NCBI GenBank assembly: GCA_039566865.1
Contig: CM076949.1
Location: forward strand, 5,857,501-5,921,500
Reading direction: 5' to 3'
DNA length: 64,000 bases
DNA from: Aurelia coerulea
Lineage: Eukaryota > Cnidaria > Scyphozoa > Semaeostomeae > Ulmaridae
In this document: positions 47,101 to 56,979 of the stretch, one piece after another
Numbering within the stretch: position 1 is the first letter of the stretch
Layout: every line of letters starts with the position of its first letter
The notes under the pieces: model-generated
What the model saw: only the letters and a program-made list of their open reading frames with translations
What the model was told of the DNA's origin: nothing
Databases searched by the model: none
Position numbers and translations under genes: made by a program

Positions 47101-47619
47101 TTTTTAGCTGTTATCCGTCCCTGATATACAAATCATATTTTTTGGACCGGATATGATAACTTCGAGCGATTAGGCCCGTTTGAACCTGCCCAGTCGCCTA
47201 TCCAAAAAGGACGTTTCTTTCACCTTTTCGTGAAAGAAATGACAAATTACGATGAATGAAAGTGTTTGGACGCTCATTGTTTGAGATTAGAGTCTTTTCT
47301 ATAGATAATACTTGCTTTAACTTCAAATTTTCTAAGCCAGCAATTTGAAACCGCCCCAAATTTAGGCTGTGTATTTTTAGCATCATCATCTGCCTGCCCT
47401 CAATCAACCATCGTCCTTCTTTTCGCAAATCCATGAACACTTGCAGCGGCAAACGCAAGTAATGAATCTTTGTGCAAATTTTTGTTTGTTTGAAGATTAC
47501 CAACATTACTACCAAAGACAAAACTATTTTAGGAAATTCGAATGGCGAGGAAGAAATTGCAGAGAAAGGAGAAAATCGAAAGAGGAACTCACCTTGGTCA
47601 ACCTTCTTGTGGCGGCCAT
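35011..47619 (-). CDS. UBE2L3: Ubiquitin-conjugating enzyme E2 L3, UbcH7 type (exons 47593-47619, 45273-45371, 39786-39863, 37854-37962, 35011-35165)
   Basis: This E2 accepts ubiquitin from E1 on its catalytic Cys and passes it to Cys of HECT and RBR (Parkin/HHARI type) ligases. The five exons total 468 bases, 155 residues against 154 in human, with phases 0, 0, 0, 1 all consistent. Visible landmarks are [19 protein letters not shown], the EYPFKPPK loop with ligase-contacting Phe64, the HPN motif (77-79), catalytic Cys87 in GQVCLPIIS, Pro89, and His120 in PEHPLRADL. Pro and His at those last two sites (88 and 119 in human) replace residues other E2s use for lysine discharge and mark the RBR/HECT-dedicated subclass. 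The gene spans 12.6 kb; introns 1 and 2 hold many transposons. It is convergent with MED31. Confidence 0.97.
35253..35526. mobile_element. 274-bp MITE downstream of the UBE2L3 intron 4 acceptor region
   Basis: acaggaagcccagacgatta, attgaacggta and ttcaaaatagtt are mirrored at 35,470-35,526; the arms are about 63 bases. It lies in UBE2L3 intron 4. Confidence 0.85.
35705..35963. mobile_element. Foldback rich in aaggcc/ggccttg (UBE2L3 intron 4)
   Basis: gtacaaaaatacaaggc is mirrored by gccttgtatttttgtaaa. The interior repeats aaggc/gccttg several times. Confidence 0.65.
36218..36384. mobile_element. hAT-like MITE with 8-bp target duplication CATATGAC
   Basis: The ends are cagggccgtagg and ctacggctatg. 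CATATGAC stands immediately on both sides (36,210-36,217 and 36,385-36,392). CAGGG-type ends with an 8-bp duplication are the hAT signature. It lies in UBE2L3 intron 4. Confidence 0.88.
37854..37962 (-). CDS. UBE2L3: UBE2L3 exon 4 (catalytic Cys)
   Basis: [20 protein letters not shown] then [16 protein letters not shown]. The catalytic Cys codon TGT is at 37908-37906. The acceptor is atctctag and the donor is gtaaag, ending in phase 1. Confidence 0.97.
38356..38883. mobile_element. 528-bp foldback (UBE2L3 intron 3)
   Basis: gagcttttgaagttcaagtttg-type arms (38,392-38,450) are mirrored at 38,793-38,853 and outward to gataccag / ctggtgtc. Confidence 0.75.
39449..39613. mobile_element. MITE with TAGC...GTGCAGACT ends
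   Basis: The left end tagcagcctgcgtgcagact and the right end agtctgcacgaaggcta are inverted. It is the same family as the 51-bp palindrome at 3,754. It lies in UBE2L3 intron 3, just downstream of exon 3 in transcription. Confidence 0.7.
39786..39863 (-). CDS. UBE2L3: UBE2L3 exon 3
   Basis: 26 codons: [20 protein letters not shown] then PFKPPK. The acceptor is gtctttccag and the donor is gtaag, phase 0. It contains the loop Phe that contacts RING/HECT ligases. Confidence 0.97.
40074..40617. mobile_element. 544-bp MITE bordered by TTAA (UBE2L3 intron 2)
   Basis: ttaaaggggcagtcag and ctgactgtccctttaa are inverted. TTAA at both borders would fit piggyBac-type targeting, but TTAA may simply be part of the ends. 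Confidence 0.7.
41990..42085 (-). mobile_element. SINE head (tRNA-like), minus strand
   Basis: The minus strand reads TGGCTCAGTGGTGTAAGTCC (A box) then GAGGTTCAGGTCCC (B box). No body follows. It lies in UBE2L3 intron 2. Confidence 0.6.
42179..44709. mobile_element. 2.5-kb element with long inverted ends made of about 10-bp subrepeats (UBE2L3 intron 2)
   Basis: Both ends begin cgtcgttactaaaagacgga. Inside lie about 20 (left) and 13 (right, inverted) units of the type aagaacaaccc/aggaacaagcc. Then a conserved block (ttagtatttc, tttcttgggtaaacaaa) ends near 42,475 and 44,500. The 2-kb core has no recognisable transposase. The Leu/Phe/Cys-rich frames across the ends are artefacts of the repeats. 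Confidence 0.85.
45273..45371 (-). CDS. UBE2L3: UBE2L3 exon 2
   Basis: 33 codons: [20 protein letters not shown] then [13 protein letters not shown]. The acceptor is tttcatag and the donor is gtaagt, phase 0 at both ends. Confidence 0.96.
45939..46135. mobile_element. 197-bp hAT-like MITE with 8-bp target duplication TGGATGGG (UBE2L3 intron 1)
   Basis: ccagactggaaagtttgtat is mirrored exactly at 46,116-46,135. TGGATGGG flanks both sides. Just before it, a 31-base unit (aagaattccttcaattaaat...) is tandemly duplicated at 45,861-45,922. Confidence 0.88.
47593..47619 (-). CDS. UBE2L3: UBE2L3 exon 1
   Basis: It encodes MAATRRLTK, with start ATG at 47619 and donor gtgagt immediately after the AAG codon (phase 0). 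The start codon sits inside AAGATGGCCGCC, so translation start and a YY1-like promoter motif coincide. Confidence 0.93.
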
Positions 47620-47622
47620 CTT
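47611..47622 (-). promoter_or_regulatory. YY1-like AAGATGGCCGCC at the UBE2L3 start codon
   Basis: The minus-strand sequence AAGATGGCCGCC contains the start codon and matches the core of the animal YY1/TISU-type element. Such elements sit just downstream of the cap site and imply a very short 5' UTR. The role is inferred. Confidence 0.5.
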
Positions 47623-47796
47623 GAGTCGAGGATCGTGGGGAAGAGACTGGGGCGAGTATCGATTTTGGGGAAGGAAAACATTAGTGTGACGTCATGATGC
47701 GCAATGTTTGCATTTTGCACCAGAAGAGTCACTCCCCCCTTCCTGTCTGGTTTCGGTCCGGGGAGGAGGGGGCAGTCTGAGGGCCAACAAGTAATG

Positions 47797-47893
47797 CGAC
47801 CCCTTAGTGGTGTGACCCTCTAACTTTGCAGCCTTAACAGCCAGGCGGACAGGGCTAGATACCCGGTAGAGCCCCACCACTTGAGCGTCATGT
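47797..47893 (+). mobile_element. SINE fragment just upstream of UBE2L3
   Basis: It contains tagtggtgtgaccctctaac, a degenerate B box (gggctagatacc) and ccaccacttgagcgtcatg, then stops abruptly at 47,893. It lies about 180 bases upstream of the UBE2L3 start codon, on the opposite strand. Confidence 0.65.
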
Positions 47894-47914
47894 TTTAAAA
47901 TCAGTGGTCGAGTG

Positions 47915-48735
47915 CTACAATTGCCCCCATAACACGGGGCAATTGTAACACATGGTTGGAGGAATTGCTACATATCTTTAAAATCATTACGAGTAATTAT
48001 TGCACTACTCTTGTTTTTCCTTACACAAAATGTAACACCAGGTAGCAGATTATTCATTGCTTTGAAAATAACAAATTAAAAATAAGACGTGGTATTAATT
48101 TCTTTGTAAATTTGGGTACATCAGTTGAAAAACTTGAATCGTTTGAGAAAAAATTGCTTTTACTTTACAAATTTCAACTTTTAACTCTTTAATACCGCAT
48201 GGATGCACATTGTTCGACCAGCGTAGAAACTGAATTAAAACCAAGCCATCGGCCAGCCTAAACGGGGGCAATTGTAACAGCGTGTTACAATTGCCCCTGA
48301 CCTACTCTGGGCACCAGAGCCAAAAAATAATTCCTTCTAATTTTGAGGCTCTGGTACCCAGGGTATCCCTGACCTGGTTAGCTATCGTTATCTCCTATTT
48401 TCACATCTCATAAGCTGTAAGGGCTTCAAAGTTTTAATGCAGTTTTGATCCTAAATAATATATGTCATTTCTGTGATGTGAAAATAAAATTTTTTGCTCA
48501 AGAGCAAAACCTTCCAGATACAAATTCACAGCGAAAGCACGGTTTACTTTCGTTCTCAAAAACGTGTTGTTCCCCAGAAAATTTTGTAAACTTGGCTGAA
48601 CATTTCTGAATCTCACATCGTATGTAGAGAGTTAGAATGAGCATGTTCTGTGCACAAATCAAATTTTTTGCATTTTCTGCAAGGCGTGAGAGCCAGTGTT
48701 ACAATTGCCCCGTGTTACGATTGTCCCCGGTCACC
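47915..48735. mobile_element. Cluster of GGGGCAATTGTAACA inverted repeats upstream of UBE2L3
   Basis: The 15-base motif occurs facing inward and outward at about 47,920, 47,935, 48,262, 48,285, 48,700 and 48,715. Within it, 48,303-48,365 is a separate 63-bp hairpin (tactctgggcaccagagcc / ggctctggtacccagggta). Confidence 0.75.
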
Positions 48736-49931
48736 CCTACTATATAGCTCCAGACGGTATGGCTATGATCTTAATGAAACACATATTTACATCTAAGTTC
48801 GTGTCTTTTTCATTATAAAACTAACTATATATGACTTATATCGAAATTTTAGCTTTCAGGAAACACCGATACAATTTGACCCAACTGGTAAAAGTGACCC
48901 GCCATAGAACGAGAATCTAATATATTTTTTATCAAGGCATCTTTCAAAATCGAGGTCAAGATCTTGTCATTTTAGGCTCCTGAAGGAGGTCATAGATACT
49001 CTTCCTAAAGACTCATCCAATTAAAACTAGAAAAATTGTCAAAATTAAATGAAACATCCACAAAACACGAAGCTGCATTCTTTATGAAGTCCCTTTTATC
49101 CTGAGCCCTTCCCCTTAGCAATCTGATTTGAAGAAAAGCGGAAACACTTGACTCACAATGGCAAAGAGGCCTATTCAACATTGCAGCCTTGTGGAATGTG
49201 CAATCAAAACAGTGGTGAATCGTACATTCATTCTCATGTTGATAATGTAATAAGACGGTTTAGCCCTCCTATACCTTTCAATACGATCATTTCCAAGGCT
49301 CAAGTAAAGCTGATTGTGGCTCTGAGGCGAGAAAACTCCTTGACAACAGCTTTTTGTTGCCCTCCTACTTCGACCGAGACTTTCCCAAGTTCACTGACTC
49401 AGTCAGACCAAACTAAAGAATTAGACATGGAATAAATCAAACTTCGACCGAACTAGGGACTTCAAGGGAGTCACCTCCAAGTGATTGTTCCAAAAATTGC
49501 ACTTTCTTTGGGGCAATAGCACGTACAGCTCCTCCACAGCGACCACACCAATGGGAACAATTTTTAGAGACACCTTGTATATAGAAAGAATGAATCGAGC
49601 TTTGGCAGCTATCAACCTTTATGAGAATCTATGAACTATCTTTCATTGCCCTAGGCTCACAGACTTTGCCAGACGAATTAAATATCAAGGTGTCAATGTC
49701 TAAATTAAGATATTGGAAATACGAAATTGAACATTTGAAAATTTTCTCTCACTGTGATACCTCACTAGAGTCAGTCAAACATGGAGCAGTATTTAGAACA
49801 CCTGGGAGAAGGTTACGAGAAGGGTTGCGTACTTCATCCTAGCTTACACTAACGCAGGAATCTGTTTGTAAAAGAAGAAACTGCAGCTGCTAGACTGTAT
49901 CGCAATCTTGATATCTCAAGTCATGAAGTCG

Positions 49932-50810
49932 TACCGGGTGCGCCAAAAAAAGATCAGGCATTTGAAAAAAAACGTAGTACTTAGGAGTACTGGTCACGGG
50001 ATGGATTTAAATGAATTGAACTTTGCTTGATAGCATAAGGACTGAATTTTTTTTAAATTCTTCTCACATGTTTAAGAGCCAAGAAAAGATGGACAAAACC
50101 GACTTTGGGAAAAATCATTTGTTGCAAAATGGCTGAAAAAGGGCCTAACACTCTATCAAATCGCAAGGAATCCCATACATTACAACAAGGCTCAAGTGCT
50201 CGCGCTCAAGAATTATTGGAAATGAATTTTTGAAAAAATACTGAAGATTTTGGATCTATATTGCACTAAATACGATTTGCTCAAGTGTCCTAGGACACGG
50301 ATGTTGTGATTAGACATTCATCTTGCTTTGCTCCTTGTTTTTCTCTTCGCTTCGTCTTCAACTCGTCTACCGCAACTGAACGTTGTTTAGGCCTAACAAA
50401 TATATCCTTCCAGGTTTTGCGGTTTGAAACCTTATCTTCTGTGAGGGCGTACTAAAACAGGAATACAAGAGAGTTTTATTTGAATAGCGGAGAGCTGTTA
50501 GGCCTAAAACCACGTTCAGTTGCAGCAGACGAGTTGAAGACGAAACGAAGAAAAAAACAAGGATCAAATCAAAGTAAATAAATACTTAATCACAACATCC
50601 GTGTCCTAGCACCCTTGATTTGATCAAGTATCTTTGGCCCTTTTCAGGCATTTTGCAAGCAAGGGATTTCGTAAAATTCAGTACATGGTCAGCACTCACA
50701 AAGACGTCAGTCTTTCTGCTATCAACCAAAACTCAATTCATTCAAATCCATCCAGTACTCTAGGTACTCCGACTTTTCAAACGTCTGCATTTTTTTCGGC
50801 GAACCTGGTA
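49932..50810. mobile_element. Foldback element (TA flanks) hosting a second hairpin at 50,288-50,612
   Basis: The ends taccgggtgcgccaaaaaa and ttttttcggcgaacctggta are the same family as the one at 2,105. The arms match for about 220 bases (gagtactgg, tggattt-aatgaatt, ttgcaaaatg-ctgaaaa). The inner element has arms of about 110 bases bounded by ctaggacacggatgttgtga and its mirror. Confidence 0.85.
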
Positions 50811-53800
50811 TCAGGTTGTTTTAAAACCTCAATATGGCCCGAAAACGGTTTTAACGAGAACGAGGTTAGTTGTCAAGGTGATACGCCTTCTTCCCTTGTC
50901 TGCAACTCCTCGTTACAGAAGTCAGTTAAGAGTTATATTTTCTAACTAATTGGCTAATTCATTTCTTGTAAAACCAAATATTTTCCAAATTACAAGGAGA
51001 TATTGAATGAAACAATAATTCTCTTTGATGACATTTATCTCCCCAGACCTTGTTCAGAGTCTTTCAGAATTGTTTAAAGCGAGACACAGTTATTATTCAT
51101 AAACTTCGCCAGATAGTATATCATCACTGTCGATTATAAATATTGTAACGAACTAATGACAATTTCTAATCTCATCAAGATTTAACTGCAGCAATCAGGA
51201 ATATCAATTTGAGGTCACAGTAATTTGGAGATACAATCAGAAAGGGCAAACCAAAGGAGCAGGGTAGAAATTTGACCAGTTTCTTTAAGCACATGTATCC
51301 AACAAACTCCCCCCTTCCCATACGAGTTTGCAGTTGCTATTGTTATTGCAGGTGTGTTTGATTGGTAATTCCAAACCTACCAATTTCTGAAAAAAGAGAC
51401 TTCACAGAGACGGAAAAATATACTTACCAGTCAAACATAAAAATCCTAGCAGAAGGTTCAGAAGGCCTTCAGAATTGGTACCAATAAAGCACACCCTAAG
51501 AAGGTTCAGAAGGCCTTCCAAGCCTACCAAGTGTACCGTTTTGAGAATTCGGAGTCAGACACGAATTCCGAGTCTACCTTGTCTCCCGTTGTCAGAATTG
51601 CTAAATTTTTTCTCCATTCACTATGTTCTTTCTGCGTGGTTCTTGATTACCTTTCTTTAAGTTAGTAGAAATGACGCGTATCTATAACACTCTCCCCCCC
51701 CCCCCCTTTAAAAGCATAAATATAGCTATTTTGTTCTTGATTGAGCTGTAGTCCTAAACGATTCCCAAATCAATTTTTCACTTCATCAGATCAGACAATG
51801 ATGCATAAAGCACCCCTCCTATTGTAATAGGTTATTTTCATTTTCAAGTTGCAGGATACATTGTAAAACAGTTACTTAAACTGAATTGTAACCCTGAGTA
51901 AAGAATTTTAAAATAAAAAGTAAAATGAAATAAATGAACAAAAATAAATCCGTATTGTTCAGACACAAATTCGCCCTCTAAAGATTAGATAGGCCCTTGG
52001 CACTCGGCTGTCTTGTTACGAGACATGAAGCAGTCCTCTTTTCGGAGAAGTAACTGAGTGAAAGAACTTGTTCGTTTGCTGCATGGGCTATAGGCTTTGC
52101 AGTTAGAGCCATGATGCAATGCTCATTCAATACAATCAACAGGAAAGAAGCGATATTTCTTGCAAGTTTCAAGACTTATCGAAAGATCTGAAATTTAGGT
52201 CGTTATTTGAAAACACATAATAGAAAGCCTTTATCCACAAAGGCCCTCAAGTTTCCCGCATCTTGTTGACTTGAAGTCATGTTGTTGTCGTCGCTTCTTC
52301 AGTGAGCGGTAGTTGTAGGGTAGAGGTATAGAGTGAAGCTGGGGTAAAACTACAACTATATGTATTGAGTCTAAATGACATACAGAGCAAAATCCCCGCA
52401 CCGATCTATACCCAGTACGCAAGTGAGTCAAGTGATACCCGAGAAAGATTATCTCTTGGCATTTCTTGCTAAATCGCAAAGCAAAGAATGGTCACCGGTA
52501 GCCCTTTTGTCGCTCTCTCTGTCCCAATCCCCAACCATTGTTGCTAAGGAAGAACACAAGCCTTCTACGTGTTTTTGAGATAAATCAAATATAAAGCACA
52601 ATTGAGTCTGGCAAAGGTTGGATAACACATGCAACTTCAAAGAATGATATGTTCTCTCATGTTTAGTTTCGGCTCAAACTATTTAGAAAAGAATTCTTAT
52701 TTATTTTTAAATGATACTACAAAAAATTCTTTCTAGCTTTACAGTATTTGAGAAGCTTCTAGAAAATAATCCCACAGTTTGTACTAACTTTAAGATTCAA
52801 TTAATCATTCAGTTTCACTTTAGGAATTTGCTCTTTGTTACGTGTTGGGACCTGATTACATTAAAACAGTTAACCTCGTTTTTATAGCAATAGGAAGTTG
52901 ATTTATTTCGGTGGTTGACCGGTTAACCGATTTTATCACTTCAATATCGTGCCTGCCCACGAGGTTGCTCTCTTAATGCCTCCTACAACGAGGTAAGAAC
53001 TCATAACCAACTGTGGTTAGGTCTGTTACTGACGTGGTCCGAAGTTTTTACGCATTCGCCATATATCAAGTCTTGCATACATACGTGAGAGGATTGGTAC
53101 TCTATTCAAGGAGATTGTCAGATTATTGTGCCAATAGAATTAATGTGAACCAGGACGTTGACACTTCATTTGTGGCCAAAGCGCTGAATTTCTATAAATA
53201 CGTTCATGGACATATGGCTTCACTCGACATATCCTGAGATACGAACGATAGGGAACAAGAAGTTATTCTTGAACAGAAAACTTTCTCGTCGAATTATTTG
53301 CAACAGGTAAAGGAGCTCCAATTTACTGTGAGATACGAAAGGCACTGGAGCTAATTTTTGAGAAAGATTCTTGGAAAAAAAGTTTCATATAAGATTCGTT
53401 GCCTCAAGCAAACCAATTTTATACCAGCAAACCAATTCGCCAAACCCTTTGCAGTTTGGTCAGAGGTACCAGAATAGCAAGTGCAGCTCTACGAACATCA
53501 CTCGAACAAAAAACTTCCTCGTGTGATTGTGTGCCCGTGTGTGCCTCACATCAAGAAAGAAGCTCGATTTTCAGTTTGCTGTGGGATACGAAAGGACTGG
53601 AGCTAGCTCTTGCGAAATAGTCACTTTTGAAGAGAAAGCTTGACTTCATTTTGCTTGTGATTGTACAGTTCAAACATTGACTATGGTCCAAATGAACGAA
53701 GATATCGGCCGACTGCAGAGGAACCTCCTATTGTTGTCAGGTGGAGAAAGCTTATAGCTGTGAACATATGCGCATCAGCACGAGTGCAATTAGTGCAAAA

Positions 53801-54843
53801 TTGATTGATATTCTGCTATAATATCTTGAGATTTTAAGAAAGCTGCCGAAAAAGTTGGTTATAAAAGAAACATTGCAGACGATTGTCATTTGTGTCTCCC
53901 GTGTGGCGAAAAACGATCGACTGTCTTTTCTTGAACAGCGGAAGAATTAACTCTTGGTTGTAGTAACGTGGTTGGCCTTGAAAGTCGCCTGAGATTCAGA
54001 AAGATAATATCATAGTCATGATAATATCTAGTCGAAGATAAACTTGAACAGAATCCAAAGAATTTGATCCGAATTGACAGAAGTCTTGCGAGAACACTGA
54101 CAAACTGTCATTGGATTGGAGTTGATAGTTGGGTGTTGTAAATTGTAAAGAATTTGGTCTGGGAGGAACTAGAAACAAGGATTTTCGACAAACCGTTGCA
54201 TCTCTCATCAAGACTGTGCCTACAGAAAAATTTAGACAGGAAAACATATCCTGGGGAGAACCAGTTTGCAGCTCGATATCTTTAGCAGAAGTTTGAGAAC
54301 CCTTTGTATCGAGAAAGTGCGTGCAAAGAGCTTGATACTGGAAAATATATTTAGGAGTGAACAATTTGAAAGAGATAACAATTGAAGCTTGCTCTCGATG
54401 GTAGAAGTTGCACAATCTCTCTGATTTATGCACAGACACATCGACTTGTTGATGGTAATGATAGTTGTTTTGTTTATGGTGTGAAGATTAGTGAAAAGTT
54501 GAATTTTGCAACTTTATTTGTTGTCTTTATTTGCAGAGCAAGCAGGTGAAACTATAAACATCAATATCGATAGTTGTTTAATGAGCGGGTATTTTTAACT
54601 GCTGAGGCTGTTCAGAATAGTTGCATTCCTGCACGGTGCCGAATCTCATTTGAGAAAATTGTTCAGGTCGAAATCAAAGAGAAGAAATTTGGATATTGAA
54701 TTGGAAAATATATATATTTTCAGTCTGCCAAGGAGAAATTCTTGAACAAACAAACTGCAAAAACTGTTATCGTTGACGTTTCAGAGACGACAAGGCAAGA
54801 TCTCTGTTCATGGTACAAGCATCAAGTGGCATATAGAAAGTTT

Positions 54844-55248
54844 ATGGAGAACTACGAAGCGAAAATGAAGAGTTTCAAAGTTGAGAAAGTTTTACACGGC
54901 ATGGAGGTAGAGGTAACACCAGCAACAAGAACCTTCGAGACAAAGGTCTTCGTTTCCCAACGATTTCGCCCAAAGAAGTTCAAAACAGAGGTTACAATTT
55001 TCCCTTCTGTCAACAACAACGAAAGCCCTGATCTCAGTGACCTGAGGTTTTTTCATAACTATGCTTATTTCATCAAAGGCTTAGGAAAAAGAGAGTTGGT
55101 CTTAAATGAAGCTTATTACGTTCAAGGGGAAATGAAGAAAAAATGCCATCAAACAATGAGGTTGCAACCAGTTAATGGTATGCCTCGGTTTAGCATCGAC
55201 CAGAACAATAATGAGATGCCAAAGTGTGGTATTACTTTAGGAGACTAA
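54844..55248 (+). CDS. Unrecognised protein, paralogue A (134 residues; may have upstream exons)
   Basis: I do not recognise this family. The frame is open from 54,700 to the stop at 55,246. The first ATG is at 54,844, but a good acceptor (tatatattttcag, ending 54,723) suggests the exon may begin at 54,724 and read SAKEKFLNKQTAKTVIVDVS before that Met. Residues about 11-100 (FKVEKVLHGMEVEV ... YVQGEMKKK) align without gaps to the reading frame at 60,445, with about 34 of 90 identical and many conservative changes (KKFKTEVTIFPSVNN against KKYRSEIYVFPAWNN). That pattern indicates protein-level selection. The protein is hydrophilic, rich in Lys, Glu and Phe, with alternating residues that suggest beta strands. 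There is no signal peptide, membrane segment or cysteine motif. It ends MPKCGITLGD. Function unknown. Confidence 0.65.
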   Translation: MENYEAKMKSFKVEKVLHGMEVEVTPATRTFETKVFVSQRFRPKKFKTEVTIFPSVNNNESPDLSDLRFFHNYAYFIKGLGKRELVLNEAYYVQGEMKKKCHQTMRLQPVNGMPRFSIDQNNNEMPKCGITLGD

Positions 55249-55973
55249 GGTATAAACAAAACGAGTAATATAAGGTTATTAAAGTAGAGGAATGTAATTA
55301 AACTTTTGTCGATTTTTTCATTAATGAGGATAGCAAGTTGTTTACAACCCTGTGAAAATGTCTTAAATCGTACGCTTTTGGCGAGAATGGCTGTTGCAAA
55401 AAAGAACTTTCATTTGCATTAAACGCAAAGTATTTCGAACGCTAATATTTTCGGACATTTCAAACGTTCGAAAATTTCAGGGTCCGAAATATTTTTGTGA
55501 TCCAAATACCAGTCGCCCGAAATGTTTTCTTCGCAGAAAAGTTCGAAATTCTTTTAAAAAAAATGTCCTAACACCGAAAATATTTTGTCCGAAATCAATT
55601 CATCCAAAAAGTTTGACATGTCCTTAAATTTTATCGATTTTGTATTCAACTTTGTATACGAATGATGATAGAAGCTTTCCTTCCGATCTCTGATATCTCT
55701 CGAACTTCTCTCGAACGGTCGAACTTTTCAAGTTTTGCTACGTATGGTCCATTGCCAAGAATGGGTATCTTCCAAGGAAATGACTGAAGAACTCGTCTTA
55801 CGCAAGGACCAAACCTGGAGGCGCATCTCACTTTCTTGAGTCCTGATAAAATGACTTCAAACAAAAGTAACAAAGAGATATCATATCGTAGCGATAAGAT
55901 TTCTTTTGAGCGACTGATACTGGGTCCATAGAATTTAGAAACTTGCAAACTGCAATGAATTCAAAATTACCCT

Positions 55974-56050
55974 TATAAGATGGCGTTAACAAAAGGACCA
56001 TGGTCGATAGTTCAATCAATGACGCCATCTTTAGCGTAATTGTCCATGGG
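55974..56050. mobile_element. Short foldback with aagatggcg ends
   Basis: ataagatggcgttaac...ggaccatgg is mirrored by ccatctttagcgtaattgtcc. It is related to the 34,139 element by the shared block gattacgctaaagatggcg (here with attacgctaaagatggcgtc). Confidence 0.6.
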
Positions 56051-56842
56051 CTTTAAGAAAGCAGCAGTTGTTCCGATAGCAGTGTGTCCCTGTGCCAATG
56101 AAGGTTGTTGTTGTTGCTGCGTCACTGTCACGTGCAGCAGTCTGAAAAACCGCCTCGAGACCACTCAGTACTCGATACGTGTTGCATCTAGGCCTAGCGG
56201 CATTGTTTGGATGCAAGCAAAATGAGGAAACGGGGAAGAACGAAACTGCTGTGGGAAGAAAAACTACCGCATTTCTTAACGCCCATGAATTGTCGTATGA
56301 GTTTGTGTGTATGAGTTATAGCGCTTGGTACGACCATGGCTGGGCAGGACAACGGAGAATAGTTCTAGAAATAAGTTGGATATACTTAAAGAAGATTTGC
56401 GGGGCATAGGATACGCTTAGATCAAGTCCTTCCCTCTTCAAAGCATGATGGCCAAACCATCGTCTTTCCTTTGCACTTAAGATGTCCTCTTACCAACTTA
56501 GTACGAGGGACTTTCTCAACCTAATTCCACCCTTGCTCTTGTTGACTCAAATGCCAAAAAGGAACCGTTGAAAATGGGTCAACAGGGCTGAGCAAGTCTT
56601 CAGGATTCTCAAGTCTTAACTCAATATAATGCAAGCTAGGATCCTTTTACATTCCTGACCCAAGACTTCTTGAAAGAGAGAGCGATCGTAAATCTTGAAG
56701 TGTGTGACCTGGTATGGAAGTAGTTTCTTTGGAGATCTGCATAATTTCTGAAGAAAAAGAACTCCGCGAACATAGGATAAAACCTAAGTAGCATTCGACG
56801 GGGAATCGAGGATACTCAATAAACACTCATTGTGATTTTGCA

Positions 56843-56979
56843 ATACAGTAAGAACCCGCAAAATAGAAACCACTTTATAAGAATCTTTCAGCCTGTTTCC
56901 AGAATAATGACCTCATAAAAAGAAACTAAACAGGCTGTTTGAAAAAAAGGTTTCTATTTTGCGGGTTCATAATACTGTA
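56843..56979. mobile_element. 137-bp foldback, ATACAGTA ends
   Basis: atacagta plus aacccgcaaaatagaaacc is mirrored at 56,949-56,979; both borders read TA. Confidence 0.85.

Larger units (their letters stand above)
47623..54723. other. Region upstream of UBE2L3, transposon-rich
   Basis: It contains the SINE fragment, the GGGGCAATTGTAACA cluster and the nested foldback at 49,932. At 53,230-53,620, partial repeats share gatacgaaagg-actggagcta. Open frames here (for example 53,013-53,237) lack homology or splice support. Upstream exons of the 54,844 gene could lie in this stretch but were not identified. Confidence 0.4.

Noticed and set aside
49148..49435. 95-codon frame with CGMC motif
   Set aside because: A single short frame in repeat-rich DNA beside a transposon end; no homology.
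53013..53237. Possible upstream exon of the unknown gene
   Set aside because: No splice donor that joins in phase to 54,724 was found, and part of the stretch is repeated at 53,400-53,620.
53996..54439. 147-codon minus-strand open frame
   Set aside because: No recognised domain, no paralogue in the window and no clear splice context. It may be real, but I cannot support it.
55646..56028. Minus-strand overlapping frames (MDPVSVAQKKSYRYDMISLC and FYGPSISRSKEILSLRYDIS)
   Set aside because: They look somewhat coding and there is a gtgaga donor-like site, but there is no homology and the two frames conflict.
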